A DNA stretch of 15,432 bases from JARROD01 sp037384225 (GCA_037384225.1 JARROD010000216.1:1-15432), one strand, 5' to 3'; positions 1 through 7,020 are shown, counted from the first letter of the stretch. Notes: a model not told the origin generated them from the letters alone. Translations and numbers: made by a program.

Positions 1-193
1 TTTTTTTCCCTATGTGGCCGGATTTTCCCATACCGGTGACGATTATCCGACCCTTGCATTCCAATATCAATTCGCAGGCGCCGGCAAAGGCTTCATCGAT
101 GCGATCGGAAATAGCGGCTACAGCGTCGCGCTCCATATTGACGGTACGTCGGCCGGCAGCAATAAAACGGTTGTTCGTCATAAGGGTTAACAT
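1..193 (-). CDS. kdsD: KdsD, arabinose-5-phosphate isomerase, N-terminal part
   Basis: The 5' end of a minus-strand gene that runs off the window edge; 64 codons are visible. KdsD interconverts ribulose 5-phosphate and arabinose 5-phosphate, the first step of Kdo synthesis for lipopolysaccharide, in the cytosol. The visible part ends in GMGKSGHIGKK (residues 54-64), the start of the SIS sugar-isomerase domain, preceded by the family's ERDAVAAI...ACELILECKGRIIVTG stretch (in pieces, residues 21-54). Start choice is uncertain: ATG at 193 or ATG at 181, neither with a good Shine-Dalgarno. Divergent kdsD next to the mla/murA cluster is the usual gammaproteobacterial order, which supports the call. 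The remaining isomerase and CBS domains lie outside the window. Confidence 0.88.
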   Translation of the reverse strand, partial: MLTLMTNNRFIAAGRRTVNMERDAVAAISDRIDEAFAGACELILECKGRIIVTGMGKSGHIGKK

Positions 194-421
194 CTCACGT
201 TGTTTATCAACAATCCGGTGGTTGAAAAATGAGCTTTCCGAGTGTGCGGGAGATCCTGTATTTTCATAGTTCCAATCAATTACTGGACCAGGGGTCAGTT
301 ATTAAACAAGGTGCCAAGCCTTGAATAGTGGGAGCTAATAGCTCATATAAGCTAATAATAATACCACGCCTATAGTGCGTCCCGGGTGTCTGCATTATTA
401 AAGTGGCCTTTTTCTCTCCGG

Positions 422-449
422 TTCACAGCTAAAGCAAAAAAGTTATAAA
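422..449 (+). promoter_or_regulatory. Sigma70-type promoter reading toward mlaC
   Basis: TTCACA at 422-427 and TATAAA at 444-449 with a 16-base spacer; each hexamer differs from consensus at one position. Transcription would start near 456 and run through the small ORF at 486 and on to mlaC, leaving a leader of about 255 bases before mlaC. Inferred from sequence only. Confidence 0.6.
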
Positions 450-459
450 GTATAACTTT
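439..459. promoter_or_regulatory. Perfect dyad over the -10 box, candidate operator
   Basis: AAAGTTAT-AAAGT-ATAACTTT: 8-base arms with no mismatch around a 5-base centre. It covers the -10 box of the promoter at 422-449 and reaches the expected start of transcription, the classic position for a repressor site. There is no T-run suited to a terminator. The protein that would bind is unknown. Confidence 0.45.
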
Positions 460-485
460 GGGTTCGTTTGGTTCAAAGGAAGCAA

Positions 486-662
486 ATGGTATATTGGTGT
501 AGTCTTAAAAGACAGCTTTTCAGGGTGGGACGACCCGTTGACCTGGCGGCTGCGGATCCTGCTATTTATTCAAGCCCTTGTAAAACCCAGGTGCCGCCCC
601 CACTTGTAACCTGTCTCTGTGCCTGTGCCATTGGAGACCATTGCAGTAAACCAATTGGGTAA
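486..662 (+). CDS. Possible small cysteine-rich protein (58 aa)
   Basis: ATG at 486 follows AAGGA (476-480) at a 5-base spacing, and lies about 30 bases past the predicted transcription start at about 456. The product would have six cysteines, at 5, 32, 43, 45, 47 and 53. Its C-terminal third has the pattern CLCAC followed by C53, preceded by a PPP run. No signal peptide or membrane helix is evident and I do not recognise a family. It could be a genuine small protein, a cysteine-rich peptide precursor, or a chance open frame in a decayed mla region. It lies on the same predicted transcript as mlaC. Confidence 0.3.
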   Translation: MVYWCSLKRQLFRVGRPVDLAAADPAIYSSPCKTQVPPPLVTCLCACAIGDHCSKPIG

Positions 663-712
663 TCTGTGTTCTAATCGTCGACCAGATTAAAAAAGTGGAA
701 ATGGAGTCAAGT

Positions 713-1180
713 ATGAATGGGGTTTTCAAGGCAGTATCCAAAGGTTTAGGATTTATTATTTTCGTGTTTTATTCGGACGTTCAGGCCGTTCTCGATCCGG
801 TGGTGGACTTCCGGTTTATTGCCTACGGTGTGATGGGCAGCTATGTAAAGAAGGCTAACCCGAAACAGCGCAAGTTGTTTATCAGCAAGTTTAAAGAGGG
901 GCTGGTATCTACCTATGCCAAGGGTATGGCAGGGTTTGGGGATCGCCAGATTGTCGTGTTGCCGCCGAAGGGCAATATTGGCAACCGCAAGACGGTCAGC
1001 GTTGTGCAGGAAGTGAAGGGCGATGATGGCGTAAACCGGGTTTCTTATACGATGAAGAAAAATAGGGAAAGTGAGTGGAAGTTAATAAATGTCGTGTTAA
1101 ACGGCGTCAATCTGGGTAAGGTCTTCCGCGGTCAATTTGCGCAGGCGATGAACCACATCGGAGTGATAAAGTTGCCCTAA
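713..1180 (+). CDS. mlaC: MlaC-like phospholipid-binding protein with internal deletion
   Basis: MlaC is the periplasmic shuttle that carries phospholipid between the outer-membrane MlaA-porin complex and the inner-membrane MlaFEDB transporter. Residues from about 19 to the end match the family: a PVVDF segment (29-33), FIAYGVMGSYVKKA (35-48), GLVSTYAKGMAGFGD (63-77), VVLPPK (81-86) and WKLINVVLNGVNLG (122-135). The family is normally about 200-215 residues; this is 155. The N-terminus (1-18) looks like a signal sequence but runs straight into FYSDVQAVLDPVVDF, so about 45 residues, the end of the signal and the first mature helices, are missing. A possible new cleavage site is VQA|V after residue 25. 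ATG 713 was chosen because GGAG lies 6 bases upstream; GTG 695 and ATG 701 lack a well-placed Shine-Dalgarno. mlaD upstream and mlaB downstream are absent. It may be non-functional. Confidence 0.75.
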   Translation: MNGVFKAVSKGLGFIIFVFYSDVQAVLDPVVDFRFIAYGVMGSYVKKANPKQRKLFISKFKEGLVSTYAKGMAGFGDRQIVVLPPKGNIGNRKTVSVVQEVKGDDGVNRVSYTMKKNRESEWKLINVVLNGVNLGKVFRGQFAQAMNHIGVIKLP

Positions 1181-1190
1181 GGTACCCGAT

Positions 1191-1433
1191 ATGCAACCCG
1201 AAGAAATCAAATCACGTCTTGAGTCCCAGCTCGAAGGCTGTCAGGTGCAGGTTCGAGTCGACGGAAGTCATGTGAACCTGATTGTTGTCAGTCCCGCATT
1301 TGAAGGACTTAATCCCGTTAAAAAGCAACAGCTTGTCTATGCGGCCCTGAGTGATCAGATCGCCGATGGCAGTATCCACGCCGTCAATATGAAGACCTAT
1401 ACCCCCGCTGAGTGGCAACAACTGCAAGGCTGA
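1191..1433 (+). CDS. ibaG: IbaG, BolA-family protein
   Basis: An 80-residue BolA-like protein. Members of this group pair with monothiol glutaredoxins through a [2Fe-2S] cluster and act in iron-sulfur trafficking; E. coli IbaG is linked to acid stress. The family signature is visible: DGSHVNLIVVSPAFEGL (in order from residue 24), the KKQQLVY helix start, then IHAVNMKTYTPAEW near the C-terminus. The histidine in DGSH and the one in IHAVNMKTYTP are the conserved His positions of the class. It begins 10 bases after the mlaC stop, with AAGG at 1179-1182 overlapping that stop, so it is translated from the same message. mlaB normally lies between the two and is not there. Position just before murA is standard. 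Confidence 0.92.
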   Translation: MQPEEIKSRLESQLEGCQVQVRVDGSHVNLIVVSPAFEGLNPVKKQQLVYAALSDQIADGSIHAVNMKTYTPAEWQQLQG

Positions 1434-1517
1434 ATAACCGCATGCAGCGCGCTTGATAGTGATAGCTCTGGAGGCGGTTGCTAGCACAGTGGGGGCAAGA
1501 GGTAACGTAAGTAAACT

Positions 1518-2780
1518 ATGGATAAATTGATTATTAAGGGTGGTAACCGTCTTGACGGCGAGATCCGCATCTCCGGAGCCAAAAACTCCGGGCTGCCGAT
1601 TTTGGCAGCAACGCTGTTGGCGGATAGCCCCATGCATATCTGCAATCTGCCTCATTTGAACGATATCACCACTATGCTGGCGTTGCTCCGATGTATGGGG
1701 GTTGGCATCACGATTGACGAGCGTATGTGTGTCGAGGTGGATCCAGGCAGTATCCAGGAGTTTACCGCCCCCTATGATCTGGTAAAGACGATGCGGGCTT
1801 CAATTCTTGTATTGGGGCCGATACTGGCGCGTTTTGGCACCGCCAATGTCTCTTTTCCCGGAGGTTGTGCGATTGGAAGCCGCCCGGTGGATATCCACTT
1901 GCGCGGCCTGGAAGCGATGGGAGCATCCATTGACGTCGATGAGGGGTACATCAGGGCCAGTGTCGACGGGCGCTTACAGGGTGCTCATATCTTTATGGAC
2001 ACCGTTACCGTGGGAGGCACGGAAAACCTGCTTATGGCAGCGGTTTTGGCCGAGGGCAAAACGGTGTTGGAAAACGCGGCGCGGGAGCCTGAGGTTGTAG
2101 ATCTGGCTAATTGTCTGGTGGCCATGGGGGCAAATATCGAAGGTATCGGCTCGGACACTCTGGTTATCCAAGGTGTGAAACGCCTGGACGGCTGCACTTA
2201 CTCGGTTATGCCCGACCGCATTGAAACCGGCACTTATTTAACGGCGGCCGCCGCTGTGCGCGGGCGGGTGAAGTTGAAAGATACACGCGCCGATATTCTC
2301 GAGGTAGTGCTGCTGAAACTGGAGGAGGCCGGCGCTCATATCAGCGTGGGCAAAGATTGGATTGAGCTGGATATGAAAGGCAACAGGCCCAAGGCTGTCA
2401 ATCTGCGCACAGCACCCTATCCAGCGTTTCCCACCGACATGCAGGCGCAGTTTACGGCGATGAATGCCGTCGCCGAAGGTACTGGCACGGTGATTGAGAC
2501 CATTTTTGAAAACCGGCTGATCCAGATCCATGAACTTAATCGGATGGGTGCAAGAATTACCCTCGAAGGCAATACGGCCATTGTCACTGGCGTGGAGCAT
2601 TTGAAGGGGGCACCGGTGATGGCGACTGATTTGCGCGCATCAGCCAGCCTGGTGATTGCCGGATTGATGGCTGAAGGGCAAACCATTGTCGATCGAATTT
2701 ACCATATTGACCGCGGGTATGAATGCATTGAGGAAAAGCTGCAGTTGCTGGGGGCGAGTATTCGCCGGATTCCCGGTTAA
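1518..2780 (+). CDS. murA: MurA, UDP-N-acetylglucosamine 1-carboxyvinyltransferase
   Basis: Cytosolic enzyme that transfers enolpyruvate from PEP to UDP-GlcNAc, the first committed step of peptidoglycan synthesis and the target of fosfomycin. The 420-residue protein is full length. Key residues are all present with a +2 shift from E. coli numbering: K22-N23 in AKNSGLP, the catalytic cysteine C117 in PGGCAIGSRP (so fosfomycin-sensitive type, not the Asp variant), D307 in FPTDMQAQ and R399 in YHIDRGYE. The two-domain inside-out alpha/beta barrel pattern is clear from the repeated GGT and GAR segments. The ribosome site is weak: AGAGGT lies 14 bases before the ATG. 84 bases separate it from ibaG, with no terminator seen, so co-transcription is likely. 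Confidence 0.98.
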   Translation: MDKLIIKGGNRLDGEIRISGAKNSGLPILAATLLADSPMHICNLPHLNDITTMLALLRCMGVGITIDERMCVEVDPGSIQEFTAPYDLVKTMRASILVLGPILARFGTANVSFPGGCAIGSRPVDIHLRGLEAMGASIDVDEGYIRASVDGRLQGAHIFMDTVTVGGTENLLMAAVLAEGKTVLENAAREPEVVDLANCLVAMGANIEGIGSDTLVIQGVKRLDGCTYSVMPDRIETGTYLTAAAAVRGRVKLKDTRADILEVVLLKLEEAGAHISVGKDWIELDMKGNRPKAVNLRTAPYPAFPTDMQAQFTAMNAVAEGTGTVIETIFENRLIQIHELNRMGARITLEGNTAIVTGVEHLKGAPVMATDLRASASLVIAGLMAEGQTIVDRIYHIDRGYECIEEKLQLLGASIRRIPG

Positions 2781-2831
2781 ACCGCCTGTGTATGCGGATC
2801 GACGGGGGGACTGAAAGTTATTGGAATGTCG

Positions 2832-2860
2832 TTGTAGTGTCATATATTGAATTGTATAAA
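2832..2860 (+). promoter_or_regulatory. Promoter of hisGD
   Basis: TTGTAG at 2832-2837, 17-base spacer, TATAAA at 2855-2860, giving a start near 2867 and a very short leader before the hisG ATG at 2881. A second overlapping pair, TTGGAA at 2821 and TATATT at 2843-2848 with a 16-base spacer, is also possible. No leader peptide or his attenuator fits in this space. Confidence 0.5.
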
Positions 2861-2880
2861 AAGCAATCGCAGAGAATGTC

Positions 2881-3507
2881 ATGTCGCAGATGCTGACCAT
2901 CGCTCTGACCAAAGGGCGTATACTTGACGAGACTCTACCGATATTAGAGGCGGCTGGTATCGAGCCCCTCGAGGATATCGGCAAGAGTCGTAAATTGACC
3001 TTTTTCACTAACCAGACGGACGTACGATTACTGGTACTACGGGGTAGTGATGTACCGACTTATGTGGAGTTTGGCGCGGCCGACTTGGGTATCGCGGGCA
3101 AGGATACGTTGATGGAGCACGGTGGTGAAGGCCTGTATGAACCAGTGGATTTGAAAATTGCCAGCTGTCGGCTAATGACTGCGGGGATTAAGGGAGTTGC
3201 GCCAAAAACCGGGCGCATTAAAGTGGCGACCAAATATGTCAATGTGGCTAAGTATTATTATGCATCGCAGGGGCGCCAAGCGGATATTATCAAATTGTAT
3301 GGGGCCATGGAGCTGGCGCCGATTATGAATCTGGCCGATGAAATTGTGGATATTGTTGACACTGGAAACACGCTTGTTGCCAATGGACTGGAACCGCGGG
3401 AACATATCGCCAACATCAGTTCGAGACTGATTGTCAATAAAGCTTCAATGAAAATGAACCACCTTCGCCTCGGGCCTATTATTGAAGCTATTGCTAAGGC
3501 TGCTTAG
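2881..3507 (+). CDS. hisG: HisG, ATP phosphoribosyltransferase (short form)
   Basis: First enzyme of histidine synthesis; joins ATP and PRPP to give phosphoribosyl-ATP. At 208 residues it is the short form, which lacks the C-terminal histidine-binding regulatory domain and, by family knowledge, needs the HisZ subunit for activity and feedback control. HisZ is not in this window. Visible motifs are LTKGRILDETLP (9-20), the LGIAGKDTL segment, the KVATKYVNVAKYYY stretch and the PRPP-binding DIVDTGNTLVANGL. The ATG at 2881 has only a weak GAGA upstream. It is followed 31 bases later by hisD, giving a hisGD unit behind murA as in pseudomonads. Confidence 0.97.
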   Translation: MSQMLTIALTKGRILDETLPILEAAGIEPLEDIGKSRKLTFFTNQTDVRLLVLRGSDVPTYVEFGAADLGIAGKDTLMEHGGEGLYEPVDLKIASCRLMTAGIKGVAPKTGRIKVATKYVNVAKYYYASQGRQADIIKLYGAMELAPIMNLADEIVDIVDTGNTLVANGLEPREHIANISSRLIVNKASMKMNHLRLGPIIEAIAKAA

Positions 3508-3538
3508 TGATACCCAACGCGTTTTTGAGCATATTCCA

Positions 3539-4849
3539 ATGAATCGACAACCCTTGGTAACCCGCCTCGATTCCGGGGCCGCGGATTTTGAACTTAGCTT
3601 GACGAATTTGCTGTCCTGGGAATCCGTCTCCAGCGATAAGGTCGCCAGTGCAGTGGCCGAGATTATTGCCGCTGTGAAGCGCGATGGAGACCAGGCGCTG
3701 TTGGAGTACAGCAACCGCTTCGACGGGGTAGATGCCGCCCACGTTGGAGAGCTAGTGGTGCCGCCGGTGCGTTTGCAGCAGGCGCTAGAGAATCTTGCGC
3801 CGTCACAACAGCAGGCCCTAGAACTGGCTGCCCAACGGATTCGTACCTATCACCAGCATCAAAAGCAGGATTCCTGGCATTACACAGACGCGGACGGAAC
3901 CCTCCTGGGACAGCAAATTACCGCCATGGAAAAGGTGGGTATCTATGTTCCTGGTGGTAAGGCGGCTTACCCCTCATCGGTGTTGATGAACGCTATACCG
4001 GCCCGGGTAGCAGGCGTTGACGAAATCACCATGGTTACACCGGCTCCGGGTGGACATGTAAACAATACAGTTCTGGCAGCGGCTGCCATTGCCGGTGTGG
4101 ATAAAGTAGTGACCCTGGGGGGAGCGCAGGCAATCGCTGCCCTGGCTTACGGCACGGAGACAATTTCCAGGGTGGATAAGATTGTCGGGCCTGGAAATAT
4201 ATACGTGGCCACTGCCAAGCGGGCTGTGTTCGGTCAGGTTGCTATTGATATGATTGCCGGACCGTCCGAGATACTGGTGATCTGCGATGGACAAACTGAT
4301 CCGGATTGGATTGCGATGGATTTGTTTTCTCAGGCCGAGCACGATGAAGATGCCCAGGCTATTTTAGTTTCACCGGATGCTGACTTTTTACAGCAGGTTT
4401 ACGTGTCTATTGAACGGCTATTGCCGGATTTGGAGCGTGGGAACATTGTGCGGGAGTCGCTGTGCCGTCGCGGGGCGCTGATCAAAGTAGTGGATCTGGA
4501 TCAAGCTCTGGATGTGGCTAACCGGATAGCGCCGGAGCACTTGGAGCTGTCTGTGCAGGAGCCGGAGGCGCTGTTGGGGCGGGTTCGTCATGCCGGCGCT
4601 GTTTTTTTGGGGCGCTACACCTCAGAATCGCTGGGGGATTACTGTGCAGGTCCCAACCACGTTCTGCCGACCTCGGGAACGGCCCGGTTTTCCTCGCCAC
4701 TTGGTGTTTACGACTTTCAGAAACGCAGTTCTGTCATTATGTGTTCAGCTGAGGGGGCCTCTGAGCTGGGGCGAGTCGCATCGGTGCTGGCGCGAAGTGA
4801 GTCGCTGGAAGCGCACGCCCGGTCTGCCGAATACAGAATTAAGTCTTAG
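3539..4849 (+). CDS. hisD: HisD, histidinol dehydrogenase
   Basis: Zinc- and NAD-dependent enzyme that oxidises L-histidinol to L-histidine in two steps, the end of the pathway. 436 residues from ATG 3539, the usual length; a longer frame from TTG 3482 inside hisG was rejected because family similarity starts after the ATG. Zinc ligands are recognisable as Q265 and H268 in SQAEHDEDAQA, D367 in GDYCAGPNHVLPTSG, and H426 in EAHARSAEYR. The catalytic pair is E333-H334 in APEHLEL. The GPGNIYVATAKR signature (217-228) is intact. The stop codon interlocks with that of the convergent protease gene: the four bases TTAG at 4846-4849 hold both stops. hisC, which usually follows in pseudomonads, is absent. 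Confidence 0.97.
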   Translation: MNRQPLVTRLDSGAADFELSLTNLLSWESVSSDKVASAVAEIIAAVKRDGDQALLEYSNRFDGVDAAHVGELVVPPVRLQQALENLAPSQQQALELAAQRIRTYHQHQKQDSWHYTDADGTLLGQQITAMEKVGIYVPGGKAAYPSSVLMNAIPARVAGVDEITMVTPAPGGHVNNTVLAAAAIAGVDKVVTLGGAQAIAALAYGTETISRVDKIVGPGNIYVATAKRAVFGQVAIDMIAGPSEILVICDGQTDPDWIAMDLFSQAEHDEDAQAILVSPDADFLQQVYVSIERLLPDLERGNIVRESLCRRGALIKVVDLDQALDVANRIAPEHLELSVQEPEALLGRVRHAGAVFLGRYTSESLGDYCAGPNHVLPTSGTARFSSPLGVYDFQKRSSVIMCSAEGASELGRVASVLARSESLEAHARSAEYRIKS

Positions 4850-6024
4850 CCAGCTACCGGCATAGTGCCGATTGTAGCCTCTATAGTGTGTGACTTTCCG
4901 TTGCGCAATACTTCTATCGCCACCTGGTCCCCCGGGCGGCTCTCGGCAATTTGCACCATGCCAAGGCGTCCGTTGATAACGGGTTGCTGATTTATATGGG
5001 TAATAATATCACCGGGGAGAAGCCCAGCGCGATGGGCCGGCCCGTCGTTATAGATGGCGATAATAATAAACCCGTTGGTTGAGTCCAGGCTGAAAGACTG
5101 TGCCAGCTTTGGCGTCAGCTCCTGTGCTTCAATTCCGAGCCAGCCCCTGACAACGTGGCCGACATCGATAATGTCCCGCAGTACTTTCATGGCCGTATCG
5201 ACTGGAATGGCAAAGCCTATTCCCACTTTCAGGCTGCCATTGGCGCGATCAATAATCGCCGTATTGATTCCGAGTAGGTTGCCGTAAGCGTCAGTGAGCG
5301 CACCGCCGGAATTACCGGGATTGATAGCCGCGTCGGTTTGAATGTAATTGGTTTCCAGTTCGCTGAGTCCGACGTTGATACCATCGCGGCCGGTGGCGCT
5401 GATAATTCCTTGGGTGACGGTCTGGCCGACTCCGAAGGGGTTGCCGATGGCAAGCACTACGTCCCCAACTTGAGCATCGTCCGGCGTGCCAATGTGAATC
5501 GATGTTAGATTATCGAGGTTGATCTTGAGTACGGCGAGGTCGCTGCGGGGGTCGGTACCCACTAGGGATGCTCTTGCTTCGCGTCCGTCCCGCAACAACA
5601 CCATAATCTCCTGAGCGCCATCTATGACGTGATCGTTGGTGAGCAGATAGCCCTCGTCACTGACAATGACACCGGAGCCGAGTGCAGACTGCATTCTCTC
5701 CTGTTGCGGGATGTTGGATTTGTTGAAAAAGTGGCGGAACAACGGGTCATTAAACCACTCGTTCTGAGGTTTCAGTCTTTTACGGGTCAAAATGCTGACC
5801 ACAGCAGGGGCAGCCTGCTTGACTGCTTCCGAGTAGGAAACCGGACCTTCCCACTGGTGGGCGGTATGGGGCGATAAGCTGTTTAAAATGAAACTGTGGG
5901 GCTCGCTATTCTGCTCGGGTTTGAGACTCTGCAAATGAGGCAACAAGAGCAGTATGGTTAAAGCTCCCAAAAAGCCTGTGGCTGCAGGCCAGCCGGCATA
6001 GTTTATAACGCTTTTTAAAGACAA
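4846..6024 (-). CDS. algW: DegS/AlgW-type periplasmic serine protease
   Basis: Membrane-anchored HtrA-family protease. DegS/AlgW senses misfolded outer-membrane proteins through its PDZ domain and makes the first cut in the anti-sigma factor RseA/MucA, releasing RpoE/AlgU. One N-terminal transmembrane segment (about 15-30) is followed by a trypsin-like domain with triad H132 (LTNDHV), D162 (SDLAVLK) and S239 (NPGNSGGAL). A single PDZ domain lies at about 290-385; DegP/DegQ have two. The ORF begins at TTG 6024, supported by CCAGGAG 7 bases upstream. The location after hisD matches algW of Pseudomonas, although here the gene is convergent with hisD. The RpoE partners are outside the window. Confidence 0.92.
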   Translation of the reverse strand: MSLKSVINYAGWPAATGFLGALTILLLLPHLQSLKPEQNSEPHSFILNSLSPHTAHQWEGPVSYSEAVKQAAPAVVSILTRKRLKPQNEWFNDPLFRHFFNKSNIPQQERMQSALGSGVIVSDEGYLLTNDHVIDGAQEIMVLLRDGREARASLVGTDPRSDLAVLKINLDNLTSIHIGTPDDAQVGDVVLAIGNPFGVGQTVTQGIISATGRDGINVGLSELETNYIQTDAAINPGNSGGALTDAYGNLLGINTAIIDRANGSLKVGIGFAIPVDTAMKVLRDIIDVGHVVRGWLGIEAQELTPKLAQSFSLDSTNGFIIIAIYNDGPAHRAGLLPGDIITHINQQPVINGRLGMVQIAESRPGDQVAIEVLRNGKSHTIEATIGTMPVAG

Positions 6025-6054
6025 ACGCCTGCTCCTGGTTTTTGCGAAGTGGAG

Positions 6055-6060
6055 ATTATA
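6055..6060 (-). promoter_or_regulatory. Perfect -10 box upstream of the protease gene
   Basis: TATAAT on the minus strand, about 30 bases before the TTG start at 6024. No convincing -35 hexamer lies 16-18 bases further upstream (the region reads GGGTTAC), so this is a partial promoter match. Confidence 0.35.
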
Positions 6061-6172
6061 CGGACAATTAACCGAGTAACCCAGCGGGTTTGTGTAAACT
6101 GTTTCTCAAATCTGCCGGTACGGGGATTGACCTCTAAAGGCTAATAGAGTAAGTCCGTGGCGCGACAATTAT

Positions 6173-6208
6173 ATATTACTACGCTTCGCGATATTACTAC
6201 GCTTCGCG
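6173..6208. repeat. Tandem 18-bp repeat, two perfect copies
   Basis: ATATTACTACGCTTCGCG occurs twice head to tail (6173-6190 and 6191-6208), in the gap between zapG and the protease gene. Each copy contains the small foldback CGC-TTC-GCG. It lies 24 bases beyond the zapG stop. Confidence 0.9.
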
Positions 6209-6231
6209 ACCCCAACAGATTTGCCTTTCAG

Positions 6232-6714
6232 TTAACCTCTGACGCTGTTTACCGTTGCGGCTTCCGTATTTTCAGGGTCTTCTTCCAATCCATATTCTTC
6301 GCTAAGCATACCTTTTTCGCCCGGCTCTCTGGGGGCCCAATCCCGCGGTGGCTCAAAGTTTGCCTCATCGAGAACCTTGTTTGGATCCCCTGTTATCAGA
6401 TTGCCTTTGCCAGCTTCCAGAAGTTGACGACTAATGTCGGGGTTTGTGAGTTTTAGGGCGCTGTTGGCGAGATATTCGTGCACATCTTTGTAACTTTGGG
6501 TCAGGCTGTTAACCAATTGCGATGTCTGCGCAAAGTGCTCTGATACCTCCTGTTGATAATTGGCCATTTTATCTTCGGTTTTTTGCAGGCGTTGTTCCAG
6601 GTCTCGATTTTGCTTTTCCTGGGGGTGTAATAGTGGGGCTATTACGATCCCGACAACACAGCCTATGGCTAGGGTGATCAAGCCGGTTAAAACAAGAGTG
6701 CCTAACGAAAACAC
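6232..6714 (-). CDS. zapG: ZapG/YhcB (DUF1043) inner-membrane protein
   Basis: A 160-residue membrane-anchored coiled-coil protein of the DUF1043 family; E. coli YhcB/ZapG works at the interface of cell division and envelope synthesis. One transmembrane helix (about 4-29) is followed by a charged heptad-rich coiled coil (about 33-75) and the family core HFAQTSQLVNSLTQSYKDVHEYLA (in pieces, from about residue 60). The C-terminal third is acidic and proline-rich with no predicted structure. The start is a choice: GTG 6714 is preferred because GAGGA lies 8 bases upstream; TTG 6729 would put that same GAGG inside the gene. Neighbouring algW and zapE genes match the E. coli degS-yhcB-zapE neighbourhood. 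Confidence 0.87.
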   Translation of the reverse strand: MFSLGTLVLTGLITLAIGCVVGIVIAPLLHPQEKQNRDLEQRLQKTEDKMANYQQEVSEHFAQTSQLVNSLTQSYKDVHEYLANSALKLTNPDISRQLLEAGKGNLITGDPNKVLDEANFEPPRDWAPREPGEKGMLSEEYGLEEDPENTEAATVNSVRG

Positions 6715-6758
6715 CGCTTTAGTCCTCAATGCCGTATGAATGTATATACTTAAGCCTT

Positions 6759-6764
6759 ATTATA
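6759..6764 (-). promoter_or_regulatory. -10 box of the zapG promoter
   Basis: TATAAT on the minus strand, 45 bases upstream of the preferred GTG start. TTATCG lies 18 bases further upstream as a weak -35. AT-rich surroundings make chance matches likely. Confidence 0.35.
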
Positions 6765-6793
6765 AACTTTTTTATGATAAGCCGATAAAAAAA

Positions 6794-6938
6794 TAACATT
6801 ACATTCTCGGTGTTCCATCGCCCGTCTGGCAAGGCGCTTGAGCGAAGGCTTTTCTATCTAGCTGAAGGCTCCTGCCGATATTTCGAGCTCAAGCAACACC
6901 GCCAGGCGGGATGAGGGGGCAGCGAGAATGTAAAGTTA
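6794..6938. repeat. 145-bp imperfect inverted-repeat element (MITE/REP-like)
   Basis: The ends TAACATTACATTCTCG (6794-6809) and CGAGAATGTAAAGTTA (6923-6938) are inverted repeats with 15 of 16 matching. Similarity continues inward for about 50 bases per arm, with mismatches and one indel, through CTGGC and CTTGAGC blocks. The centre has two GAAGGCT direct repeats. It is non-coding. The ends begin and finish with TA, which would suit a TA-targeting IS630/mariner-type MITE, but no wider duplication is visible. It sits between the divergent zapG and hydrolase genes. Confidence 0.6.
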
Positions 6939-7020
6939 ATTCTTTACAGGGCCTAAGTGTGGACAGAGGTATGAAAATAGATAGGAGAAGGTGTGGGAAT
7001 TCATTACGGGAGAGGTGGTT

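Larger units (their letters stand above)
194..712. other. Gene-poor divergent region between kdsD and mlaC
   Basis: 519 bases where mlaF, mlaE and mlaD would be expected. I find no ATPase, permease or MCE-domain coding sequence in any frame. It holds a small hairpin, GAGCT-AAT-AGCTC at 332-344, a sigma70-like promoter at 422-449 with an overlapping dyad at 439-459, and a small ORF at 486-662. Everything else is unexplained, including whatever drives kdsD to the left. Confidence 0.6.

Noticed and set aside
12..269. Plus-strand 85-codon open frame at the left edge
   Set aside because: It is the antisense shadow of kdsD, whose minus-strand translation gives a clear SIS-domain match.
439..459. 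AT-rich dyad as a terminator
   Set aside because: No GC-rich stem and no T-run; it overlaps a promoter, so operator is the better reading.
1212..1655. Minus-strand frame of 147 codons over ibaG/murA
   Set aside because: It overlaps two well-supported genes on the other strand and has no recognisable domain.
3482..3538. Upstream TTG start for hisD overlapping hisG
   Set aside because: The extra 19 residues lie in the hisG tail and have no family match; ATG 3539 gives the usual length.
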